A stretch of 49,351 nucleotides of DNA from JAENVT01 sp031412355 (GTDB lineage Bacteria > Actinomycetota > Acidimicrobiia > Acidimicrobiales > Ilumatobacteraceae), in NCBI GenBank assembly GCA_031412355.1, contig JANOCR010000314.1, positions 1 through 49,351 on the forward strand, in the 5' to 3' direction. This document shows positions 7,078-14,586 of the stretch, in pieces. Position 1 is the stretch's first letter, and the number at the start of each line of letters is the position of its first letter. Below the pieces are notes generated by a model. That model did no database searches, was not told where the DNA came from, and worked only from the letters and a program-made list of their open reading frames with translations. A program made the position numbers and the translations under genes.

Positions 7078-8529
7078 GTGATCCTCGACGACGAACAGTG
7101 CTATCGGGCGGCGCAGAGCCGCGACAGCCGGTTCGACGGATGCTTCATCACCGCTGTCAGGACGACGGGCATCTACTGCCGTCCGAGTTGTCCGGCGATG
7201 ACACCCAAGCGGCACAACGTCGAGTTCTTCGTGACTGCGGCTGCCGCGCAACAGCATGGGTACAGGGCCTGCAAGCGGTGTCGTCCCGATGCGTCGCCCG
7301 GATCACCGGAGTGGAACGTGCGAGCCGATGTCGTCGGCCGCGCCATGCGCCTGATCGCCGATGGCTTGGTCGACCGCGAAGGTGTCGGCGGCCTCGCAGC
7401 GCGGCTGAACTACAGCGAGCGCCAGATCAACCGGTTGTTGACCACGGAGCTCGGCGCCGGGCCGTTGGCCTTGGCTCGTGCCCAGCGCGCCCAGACCGCG
7501 CGTACGTTGATCGAAACGACGTCGATGCCCATCACCCAGATCGCATTCGCGGCCGGGTTCGCGAGCGTTCGTCAGTTCAACGACACCATCCGCGAGGTGT
7601 TCGCATCGTCGCCGACGGAGCTACGGGGATCCCGCCAGCCGAGCGTCGCCGGAGGGACGCTGTCGCTGCGTATGCCGTACCGCGCGCCGTTCCACACCGA
7701 GTCGATCTTCGGCTTTCTCGGCGACCGAGCGGTGCCCGGCGTTGAGACCTGGGATGGCACGACGTACAGGCGGTCGCTGCGGCTGAACCACGGCAACGCT
7801 GTGATCGCGGTGTCGCCGGGCCCAGCCTCGCCGGGCGCGAATGCGGTCATGTGCACCCTGCATCTCGACAACGTGGCCGACGCGCAGGCGGCCGTACAGC
7901 GCTGCCGGCGCATGCTCGACCTCGACGCCGATCCCGACATCGTGGAGGCCCAATTTGCCGAGGATCGGATCCTGTCGGCCCTCGTTCGCAAGCGGCCGGG
8001 GCTCCGCTCACCGGGCCATCCCGACGGTGTCGAACTGCTCACCCGTGCTGTGCTCGGCCAGCAGGTCTCGGTCAAGGGGGCGCGCACCCTTGCGGCCCGG
8101 CTGGTCGCCGCGATCGGACAACCACTGCCGGTCCCCATCGACGGCGTCACTCACAACTTCCCGTCGGCCGAGGCGATCGCCGGGTGCTCGACAACCGACT
8201 TCGCCATGCCGGCGGCCCGGGGGCGGGCACTCATCAACGCCTGCTCGCAGCTCGCGTCCGGCCACATCGTGATCGACGCCGGCAGCGATCGCGAGGAGAT
8301 CTCGCGGCAGTTGGAATCGCTGCCAGGCATCGGCCCGTGGACCGCCAACTACGTCGCGCTCCGAGCGCTCGGCGACCCCGACGTGTTCTTGCCGACGGAC
8401 ATCGGCGTGCGCAATGCGCTGCGCGCGATGGGCGCCGACTCGACGCCGATCGCGGCAGCACGGCTGGCCGAATCGTGGCGGCCGTGGCGTTCGTATGCCC
8501 TCCATCACCTTTGGGCGAGCCTGTCATGA
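7078..8529 (+). CDS. ada: Ada-type methyl-phosphotriester sensor / AraC activator fused to AlkA 3-methyladenine DNA glycosylase
   Basis: About 483 residues from a GTG (VILDDEQCYRAAQSRD). Residues 1-75 are the Ada zinc module with the four Cys in GIYCRPSC and GYRACKRCRPD; the first Cys of YCRPSC corresponds to the methyl acceptor. Residues about 80-175 are an AraC helix-turn-helix pair (LAARLNYSERQINRLL, ITQIAFAAGFASVRQFN). Then come an AlkA N-terminal domain and a HhH-GPD glycosylase (LESLPGIGPWTANYVALRAL, with the catalytic Asp in FLPTDIG). It senses methylated DNA backbone, activates the adaptive response and excises alkylated bases. The Ada C-terminal alkyltransferase is absent and is supplied by the next gene, which overlaps by 4 bp (ATGA). 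Confidence 0.95.
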   Translation: MILDDEQCYRAAQSRDSRFDGCFITAVRTTGIYCRPSCPAMTPKRHNVEFFVTAAAAQQHGYRACKRCRPDASPGSPEWNVRADVVGRAMRLIADGLVDREGVGGLAARLNYSERQINRLLTTELGAGPLALARAQRAQTARTLIETTSMPITQIAFAAGFASVRQFNDTIREVFASSPTELRGSRQPSVAGGTLSLRMPYRAPFHTESIFGFLGDRAVPGVETWDGTTYRRSLRLNHGNAVIAVSPGPASPGANAVMCTLHLDNVADAQAAVQRCRRMLDLDADPDIVEAQFAEDRILSALVRKRPGLRSPGHPDGVELLTRAVLGQQVSVKGARTLAARLVAAIGQPLPVPIDGVTHNFPSAEAIAGCSTTDFAMPAARGRALINACSQLASGHIVIDAGSDREEISRQLESLPGIGPWTANYVALRALGDPDVFLPTDIGVRNALRAMGADSTPIAAARLAESWRPWRSYALHHLWASLS

Positions 8530-9038
8530 AAGAGACCATCATGTTTCACGTAACGACCATGCATTCACCCGTCGGCGAACTCCGCATCATCGCCAGCGAA
8601 CGTGGGCTGCGAGCCATCCTGTGGGGTGCCGAGGATGCCGCTCGCATCGCCTCGATCGACCCCGCTGATCTGGTGGAAGGCACTACGCCGCTACTTGATC
8701 GTGCGGTCGCCCAACTGCAGGAGTACTTCGACGGCACGCGACGCGAGTTCGACCTGCCGCTCGATCCCCTGGGGACGCCCTTCCAACAATCGGTATGGAT
8801 GGTTTTGCGCACGATTCCCTACGGGCGCACGATCAGCTACGGGCAGCAGGCGCTTCAGCTCGGCGATCCCAACAAGGCCCGCGCGGTCGGGGCAGCGAAC
8901 GGCAAGAACCCCCTCAGCATCGTCGTGCCGTGTCACCGCGTCATCGGCTCGGGTGGCCAACTGACCGGCTTCGCTGCAGGCCTCGATGTGAAGTCGTGGC
9001 TGCTCGATCACGAGCGCCATCCCCGACTGATCAACTGA
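8526..9038 (+). CDS. ogt: Methylated-DNA--[protein]-cysteine S-methyltransferase
   Basis: A 170-residue suicide enzyme that repairs O6-methylguanine. The active-site PCHRVIGS is present, as are the DNA-binding wing regions TPFQQSVWMVLRTIPYG and RAVGAANGKNPLSIVVPC. The ATG overlaps the stop of the Ada/AlkA gene, so the two form a coupled alkylation-repair operon; a second in-frame ATG lies at 8541. The stop lies only 3 bp from the end of a convergent gene on the other strand. Confidence 0.96.
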   Translation: MKETIMFHVTTMHSPVGELRIIASERGLRAILWGAEDAARIASIDPADLVEGTTPLLDRAVAQLQEYFDGTRREFDLPLDPLGTPFQQSVWMVLRTIPYGRTISYGQQALQLGDPNKARAVGAANGKNPLSIVVPCHRVIGSGGQLTGFAAGLDVKSWLLDHERHPRLIN

Positions 9039-9041
9039 CTG

Positions 9042-9647
9042 TCAGCCGCCGTGGCGTGCCCGAGCCTGCTGCTCGCGCCGCGCCCGCGACTCGACCTGCT
9101 TGGCCAGCTTGGCAGCCTTGCGCTTGGCTTTGATGTCGTCGTCGGCCGTCGGCGGCGGCAGCACGTTGACCTCTTCGTGCTCGATGGGCGGCAGCGCCAG
9201 CGTGTCGTCGTGCTTCAACAGCCTGGTCAGGGTGACCGACGCAGCTGCCTCGCCGGCGACGGAGCCCGCCATCATCAGTCGCACCGTTGCAACGCCGTGC
9301 TTGTCGACGAGGCCCGGCGTCGCCTCGAGCAGCTCTTCCTCGGTGGGGTTGTCGGAACTGTCGCCCAGTGCCTCGACACAGTCCGCAAGGCACGGATCGC
9401 ATAGCAATGTCGTGATCTGTTCGAGACCGCCGTTCAATCGGCCGCGGGCGGCGGTGGCGCGCATGGCCAGCGTGCGCGACGACGGATCGGTGAACCCGCC
9501 CTCGCGAGCCCCACAGATCTCGTCCAACGCGGTGCGATGGTCCTCGGGCAGCGTGTCGACCAAGGCAACGAGTTCGGCGTCGGTCATCGCCGTCAATGCT
9601 CTGTCGAGCAGCGTCAGGCCTTGCAGGCGGTTCTTCATCTGGTTCAT
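9042..9647 (-). CDS. Conserved protein of unknown function
   Basis: A 201-residue soluble protein that I do not recognise. It is mostly helical and acidic through residue about 160, with a small Cys cluster (CDPCLADCVE near residue 85). A basic Lys/Arg/Ala-rich C-terminal helix follows (KRKAAKLAKQVESRARREQQ), which may bind nucleic acid or form a coiled coil. It starts 19 bp after the stop of the M16 protease gene on the same strand and is probably co-transcribed. No signal peptide or membrane segment is visible. Confidence 0.7.
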   Translation of the reverse strand: MNQMKNRLQGLTLLDRALTAMTDAELVALVDTLPEDHRTALDEICGAREGGFTDPSSRTLAMRATAARGRLNGGLEQITTLLCDPCLADCVEALGDSSDNPTEEELLEATPGLVDKHGVATVRLMMAGSVAGEAAASVTLTRLLKHDDTLALPPIEHEEVNVLPPPTADDDIKAKRKAAKLAKQVESRARREQQARARHGG

Positions 9648-9666
9648 CGGCAGTCGAGGCTACCGG

Positions 9667-12516
9667 TCAGGCGGGAGTGGTCCGGACCTCGATGTACCGA
9701 TCGAGCGGCATCACCTCGCTGATGAACTGCTGCATCGCGTCCGACGAGATGTCTTCCAACACGATGTTGCGGTTGGTGAACCAGGTCAGCTCTTCGGGGC
9801 GGTCGGGTGCTCTGGCCAGCAGATCACCGATCTCCTGGTTGTTGAAGTACTGATAAGCCTCGGTCAGTTCGGCGATGGCCGCGTCCAGTTCGGTGGCGGT
9901 CGGTCCCGCCGTGCGCAGCGAGGCGATGTCGTCGATCACGATGGTCGAGATCTCGCCAAGAGTTGTCGGGTCGCCGGTGACATTGAGGTACGTCTCGACC
10001 AATTCGTCGGGCTCGCTGTTGAGGGTCACGACGGCTGACGGGGCGTACGAGGCCCCGAGCTTTTCGCGGATGTGGTCGGTCATGCGAATGTTCAAGATGC
10101 TCGTCAACACGTCGGACAAGACCCCACCGGTCTCGGCGTCGGGGATCGGTGTGTTCCAGTCGAGGGTCAGCGACCCCTTGTCGCCGGTGCCGGCGCGAAC
10201 CTCCTTCGACACGATCGTCGAAGGAGGATCGACTTGGTAGTCCTTGAACTGTTCGGGCGAACCGGTACCTGAGAGCGTGCCGATGTACCGGCGAGCAAGA
10301 TCGGTTGCGTCGTCGATGTCGAAGTCTCCCGACAAGGCAAACACCCAGTCGCCAGCATTGGAGAAGCGTTCTCGCCAGACTTGTTCGATCGTGGCCAGGT
10401 CGAGCCCGGCCAACTCCGCAGCCGTGGGGATCACTCGAAATCGAGGCTCCGTGCCCCACCGGGCCGCCGAGAAGGCGATGTACTCGGCTAGGTCGGGGTC
10501 GCTATTGGGGTCGTCGACGTAGGACTGCAATGAGCTGATGGTCGCGTCGAGCGCGACCTGATCGAACCGCGGCCTTGACAGGTACAGGTTGACGAGCTGG
10601 AACAGAAGCTCGAGATCGTCGGTGGTCGACGATCCGAAGAAGTCCTCACTGGTCTGGCCGATCGAGGGGTACAGCTCGATCGCCGCATCGGCCAGCACCG
10701 TGTCCAGCGCCACTGCGTCGAGATCGCCGATTCCGCTGGTCGTGACAACCGAGACGGCGTTCAGCGCTTCCGGAACATTCGCATCGGCCACCAGGGACAA
10801 CCCTCCGGGGCTGGTCGCCGCGAAGTAGATGTCGTTGTCGGCGATCTCGGTGGGATTCAGCACCACCCTGGCTCCGTTGGCGAATGTCAGCATGGTGGGG
10901 TCGATGAATGCACCGTCGGTATCGAGAGCCTCGGTGGCGGTCTCGTTCTCAGGATCGGGAGCTGCCATCAACTCGGTCGTCCCAGCAGCCGTTGCGTCGC
11001 GTGGGGCGATGTCGAGGGTCGAGAGAGCAGCGAGCCTGGCCAGCACATCGTCGTCGCTGGGTACATCGGTCAGCTCATCGGGAGCAGTGACCAGCACGTA
11101 CGGCGCGCTATTGGCGTACAGATCGCTGAACGCTGCACCGACGCCCTCGGGCGTGACCTCGCCGTAGATCGAGTCGTAGATCTGGAACGACGTGTCGGCG
11201 TTGGGGATCGGCTGGCGGCTGAGGAAGTGATCGACGTACCTGCCGATGTAGTCGATGTCTTGCACGGTGTCGCTGCCGTCGAGCTCGGCCTGTAGCGAGC
11301 TTCGATAGCCGCGCAACACCCTGTCGAGTTCGCCGGCGTCGAAGCCGTGTCGTCGAACTCGTTCGAACTCGGCCGTGACCGCATCGAGGGAGGCCGACAG
11401 CTGGTCCGGTTCACCGCTGACCATCACGCTCGGCGCGTCGAGCCAGCGGACCATGCCGTTGTTGACCACCGAGGCGCTGTTGAACGGCGCGAGGCCTCGG
11501 GAGACATCGTCGGTGAGGCGGGTGACAATCATGTCGAAGGCGATCGAGATCAACGTGTTGTGACGCAGCGCGGCGATCGAACCGTCGGCGAACCACGGGC
11601 CAGGAAGTGACACCGCAGCGTCTCCGGTGGTTGCGTCGGGATCGACCATCACCATTGCCGTCGGCTGAGCGAACTCCGCGAGTGGCGGGTCGGTTCGTGG
11701 TGTTGACTGACCACGCGCTGTCAGGGATTCGAAGCGGTCCCGGATCTCGGCGGCAACAACGTCGACATCGATGTCGCCAACCACCATGATTGCTGCGTTG
11801 TCGGGTCGGTACCAGTTGTCGTAGTACCGGCGTAGCAGTTCGGGGGTCATGGCTTTGATGGCTGCGTCCGAACCGATCGGTTGACGACCTTCGTACCCAG
11901 ACCCGGTCAGGAACATCTCTTCGGTCGTCCTGCCGACCCGGCCCTCGAGCGACTGATCGCGCACGCGCCATTCGTCGAGAACTACACCCTTCTCGCTCTC
12001 GACCTGCTCGGGATCGAGGGTCGCTGCAGACAGCCACTCGCGCAACACGTTCAGGCCGGTGCCGACGTTGTCGGGCTCGCTGGTCGGCACGGAGAGCTCG
12101 TAGACGGTTTCGTCGTAGGAGGTGTAGGCGTTGACGTCGGCCCCGAACGCCATGCCGAAGCCGCGCAACGTATCGATCAGTTCGTTTGCGGGGAACTCGG
12201 CCGTGCCGTTGAACAACATGTGCTCGAGGAAGTGGGCGACGGCCGACTGATCGGGGTCTTCTTGGCCCGAACCAGCGTTGATCGCCAATCGCATTTCCAC
12301 ACTGCCGCCCGGCCGGTCGTTGGAGCGCACGTACGCGGTGAGGCCGTTCGACAAGGTGAGGATGCGGACGTCGGGATCGTCGCGCACGCCCTCGTTCTCC
12401 GGGCTGGCGATCGGCGATGCATCGCGTGCGACGACGCCGGGGTCGGTCGATGCGCATCCGCCGACGAGCGCCGCAACGATCACCGCCCATCGCCCCCGCC
12501 GGCTCCGTCTGCCCAT
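9667..12516 (-). CDS. M16 family zinc metallopeptidase, PqqL-like, predicted lipoprotein
   Basis: A 949-residue protein with two M16 halves, the size of PqqL/YddC-type proteases. A basic N-terminus and a short hydrophobic run end in a lipobox-like LVGGC, so it is probably anchored outside the membrane. The inverted zinc motif HFLEH (near residue 95) is followed about 75 residues later by the third ligand region (VESEKGVVLDEW), and FGADVNAYTSYDETVYELSVPT is typical of the family. The second half (from about residue 520) lacks an HxxEH and is the non-catalytic partner domain. It probably degrades peptides at the cell surface; the substrate is unknown. Confidence 0.92.
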   Translation of the reverse strand: MGRRSRRGRWAVIVAALVGGCASTDPGVVARDASPIASPENEGVRDDPDVRILTLSNGLTAYVRSNDRPGGSVEMRLAINAGSGQEDPDQSAVAHFLEHMLFNGTAEFPANELIDTLRGFGMAFGADVNAYTSYDETVYELSVPTSEPDNVGTGLNVLREWLSAATLDPEQVESEKGVVLDEWRVRDQSLEGRVGRTTEEMFLTGSGYEGRQPIGSDAAIKAMTPELLRRYYDNWYRPDNAAIMVVGDIDVDVVAAEIRDRFESLTARGQSTPRTDPPLAEFAQPTAMVMVDPDATTGDAAVSLPGPWFADGSIAALRHNTLISIAFDMIVTRLTDDVSRGLAPFNSASVVNNGMVRWLDAPSVMVSGEPDQLSASLDAVTAEFERVRRHGFDAGELDRVLRGYRSSLQAELDGSDTVQDIDYIGRYVDHFLSRQPIPNADTSFQIYDSIYGEVTPEGVGAAFSDLYANSAPYVLVTAPDELTDVPSDDDVLARLAALSTLDIAPRDATAAGTTELMAAPDPENETATEALDTDGAFIDPTMLTFANGARVVLNPTEIADNDIYFAATSPGGLSLVADANVPEALNAVSVVTTSGIGDLDAVALDTVLADAAIELYPSIGQTSEDFFGSSTTDDLELLFQLVNLYLSRPRFDQVALDATISSLQSYVDDPNSDPDLAEYIAFSAARWGTEPRFRVIPTAAELAGLDLATIEQVWRERFSNAGDWVFALSGDFDIDDATDLARRYIGTLSGTGSPEQFKDYQVDPPSTIVSKEVRAGTGDKGSLTLDWNTPIPDAETGGVLSDVLTSILNIRMTDHIREKLGASYAPSAVVTLNSEPDELVETYLNVTGDPTTLGEISTIVIDDIASLRTAGPTATELDAAIAELTEAYQYFNNQEIGDLLARAPDRPEELTWFTNRNIVLEDISSDAMQQFISEVMPLDRYIEVRTTPA

Positions 12517-12840
12517 CGCAACTCCACGCTACCGCGCGAGAATCGCAACATGCGTCCGCTGGATCTGGCGCCGCGCTCGAGTGACGAGCACGAGCCGTTG
12601 CCCCTTTCTCCCGTGGTTGTCGAGGCTGCCCGATGGGCACGCGTCGCGATACGCCGAGCTCGGCAGCACATGGTTCAACATCGCACGCAGTCTCGGCGAC
12701 GCGGCACACGTCAGTAATTGGCCATTGGGTCGGATTGTCGCAACGATGGACTAGTCTCAACGGTCGCGCGGATGGGGACTCCGCAGGCGAAAGGTAGACG
12801 CCTTTGTTGAGGCCCCACATGATCGATCGACGGCAGTGAG
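12517..12840. other. Divergent intergenic region
   Basis: This stretch separates the minus-strand protease gene from the plus-strand PAS-GGDEF gene and must hold both promoters. An ORF of 55 codons (12550-12717, plus) has no good ribosome binding site and no recognisable family. The last 90 bp contain the possible RNA structure described separately. Nothing else stands out. Confidence 0.6.
12754..12817 (+). ncRNA. Possible structured 5' leader (three-way junction with pseudoknot) before the PAS-GGDEF gene
   Basis: The sequence folds by hand into a closing stem P1 (12754-12761 with 12806-12813, one G-U pair) and two abutting 5-bp hairpins, P2 (12768-12772/12780-12784) and P3 (12785-12789/12799-12803). 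The P2 loop TGGGG (12773-12777) can also pair with CCCCA (12813-12817) just after P1, giving a pseudoknot. It ends 23 bp before the GTG start. It does not match the c-di-GMP-I or -II riboswitch consensus that I know. Short stems are common in GC-rich DNA, so this is a hypothesis. Confidence 0.3.
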
Positions 12841-14067
12841 GTGATTCCCTCCGTCGAGGAGATGTACTACAAGGGCATGCTCGATGTCCTGCCCGAACGC
12901 GTGATCCGCTTCCGCCTGCCGGACCTCGCGATCATCTACTGCAATGCAGCGTGGGCAGCGGGCCACAACCTGACGCCGGCAGACGTGGTCGGCCGCACGA
13001 TGGACGATCTGTTGTCGCCTGCCGGGCGGGCGGACCTGGGGCTGCAGCTGGTGCGTCTCGGCCCCGACAACCCACTCGTCCGCGACGATACGGCGCGCCC
13101 CGCGCCCAACGCACCGGGAGAATGGGTCGAGTGGGTGGATCAGTACCTGCCGAGTGCCGACGGCGCCGAGGTCCTGGCTGTCGGCCGCGATGTCACCGGT
13201 CGGCACGTGGCCGAATTGTTCCTGGCCGACAGCGAGGCCCGATTCCGAGATCTTGCCGACAAGTCGGTCGACGTGGTGTGGCGGTTCTACACCGATCCTT
13301 ACCCACACTTCGACTACATGAGCCCGTCCATCGGGAACCTCCTCGGTTATCCGGCTTCGATGTTCCTCGACGACTTCAACCTGCTCCTCGACACCCTCGA
13401 CGACGAGGGCAGGACACTGGTCGGTCGGGCACTCGAAGGCGATCCGATGCCGCTGCGCTACGACCTTCGTTTCCGGTGCGCCGACGGATCGACGGTTGTC
13501 CTCGAGACACAGACCACCGACATCCCGGGTGGCATGCAGGGTGTCAGCCGCGACGTCACCGAGTTGCGCAACCTGCAGGACAGCCTCGCCGCGCTGGCGC
13601 TGCGCGACCCGCTGACGGGGTTGGCCAACCGCCACCTTCTGCACGAGCTGCTCGAAGCGGCGTTGGCGCGCACCGACCGAACTGGGCTTCCACTGGCCGT
13701 GGTATTCCTCGACCTCGACTGCCTCAAGGTGGTCAACGATACGCATGGCCACGATGCCGGAGACGCGGTGCTGTGCGAGACAGCCCGCCGGCTGGTGTCA
13801 CTCGCGCGCACCGCGGATGTGGTCGCGCGACTGGGTGGCGACGAGTTCGTGATCGTCTACGAGCCGCGTGATGTCAGCTCCGACACATTCCTCACGCGCA
13901 TCCACGACGTGCTGTCGGCACCCATTGTCGTCACGGAACTGATCTCGGTGTCGTGCACGGCAAGTATCGGCCACGCGGACACTCGCATCGTGGGGCGAGC
14001 CCCGGCCACCCTCCTCGCTGCGGCCGACCGTGCCATGTACGAAGCCAAGCGCGCCCTCCAGACCTGA
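12841..14067 (+). CDS. PAS-PAS-GGDEF diguanylate cyclase
   Basis: About 408 residues. A first PAS-like domain covers about residues 10-115 (IIYCNAAWAAGHNLTPADVVGR), a second about 125-240 (SEARFRDLADKSVDVVWRF). The GGDEF domain follows from about 250 (LRDPLTGLANRHLL, VVFLDLDCLKVVNDTHGHDAGD). The catalytic motif is intact (RLGGDEF), and an RxxD inhibitory site (RTAD) sits five residues before GGDEF, so product feedback inhibition is expected. It makes cyclic di-GMP from GTP. No membrane segment is seen, so it is probably cytosolic with an unknown small ligand in the PAS domains. The start is uncertain: GTG at 12841 or ATG at 12862. Confidence 0.92.
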   Translation: MIPSVEEMYYKGMLDVLPERVIRFRLPDLAIIYCNAAWAAGHNLTPADVVGRTMDDLLSPAGRADLGLQLVRLGPDNPLVRDDTARPAPNAPGEWVEWVDQYLPSADGAEVLAVGRDVTGRHVAELFLADSEARFRDLADKSVDVVWRFYTDPYPHFDYMSPSIGNLLGYPASMFLDDFNLLLDTLDDEGRTLVGRALEGDPMPLRYDLRFRCADGSTVVLETQTTDIPGGMQGVSRDVTELRNLQDSLAALALRDPLTGLANRHLLHELLEAALARTDRTGLPLAVVFLDLDCLKVVNDTHGHDAGDAVLCETARRLVSLARTADVVARLGGDEFVIVYEPRDVSSDTFLTRIHDVLSAPIVVTELISVSCTASIGHADTRIVGRAPATLLAAADRAMYEAKRALQT

Positions 14068-14096
14068 GCACACGACGCGGTCAGGCGAGGCCGTGT

Positions 14097-14102
14097 TATG
14101 AT
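14097..14102 (+). promoter_or_regulatory. Candidate -10 box before the ABM/photoreceptor operon
   Basis: TATGAT matches five of six consensus -10 bases and stands about 70 bp before the ABM gene start; the -35 region is weak. It lies in the 107-bp gap after the PAS-GGDEF gene. Confidence 0.3.
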
Positions 14103-14174
14103 TTGCTGAGTCGCTCAAGACCTCGGTGACGTGCTGCACCGCCCCGCAGCTGCAATCTCCCGATCGAGGAGCCG

Positions 14175-14552
14175 ATGAACGACTTGGGTGTTGACAGAGA
14201 ACTCGACGTTCGGCACGGCAACGTTGACGAACTCACTCCGCAGAGTGTTGCCGGCGCGTATGTCGTCGTCAGCGAGCTTGCCGTCGCCGAGGATGGTATC
14301 GAGAGCCTGGAGGCTGCGTTCAGGGCACGCCTGGGTGAGGTCGATTCGTTTCCGGGCCACCTCGGCCTGCAGGTGTGGCGCGACGATCGCCGTCGTGGTC
14401 GCTATGTGATGGTCACGTGGTGGGACACAGCAGACGATTTTCGCCAGTACATGCAGTCCGACTCGCATCGGCGTTCTCACAACCGGATTCCGTCGCAGCC
14501 GGCGCGCCCCCGGGCGGTTCGGGTCGATCGATTCTCGCTGGTGACCAACTAG
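14175..14552 (+). CDS. ABM-fold monooxygenase, IsdG/MhuD-like (possible heme-degrading enzyme)
   Basis: A 125-residue protein with a good ribosome binding site (GAGGAG). Residues from about 30 form an antibiotic-biosynthesis-monooxygenase fold. The segment VTWWDTADDFRQYMQSDSHR, then RSHN, aligns without gaps to the IsdG region that holds the catalytic Trp and His (W, six residues to F, thirteen to H). The Asn of the heme-degrading triad appears to be replaced (VSELAV at that place). The first 25 residues are a polar extension. The gene ends 34 bp before the GGDEF/cobalamin photoreceptor gene and probably shares its mRNA. This raises the idea that it makes a bilin from heme for that receptor; this is inference only. 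Confidence 0.8.
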   Translation: MNDLGVDRELDVRHGNVDELTPQSVAGAYVVVSELAVAEDGIESLEAAFRARLGEVDSFPGHLGLQVWRDDRRRGRYVMVTWWDTADDFRQYMQSDSHRRSHNRIPSQPARPRAVRVDRFSLVTN

Positions 14553-14586
14553 CCATGGCGGCGCACAGGCGTGAGAGCGGGCCGGC

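Noticed and set aside
12550..12717. Possible 55-codon gene on the plus strand in the divergent region
   Set aside because: No convincing ribosome binding site, Arg-rich shadow-like composition and no family; cannot be supported.
11411..12820. Minus-strand open frame of 469 codons over the M16 protease start
   Set aside because: Same strand as the protease in another frame, very Arg-rich, no motif; the protease frame has HFLEH and family signatures.
12754..12840. Classic c-di-GMP-I (GEMM) riboswitch
   Set aside because: The conserved GCAAAcc and GACGCAAAGC blocks and the GAAA tetraloop receptor are not present, so only an unnamed structure was reported.
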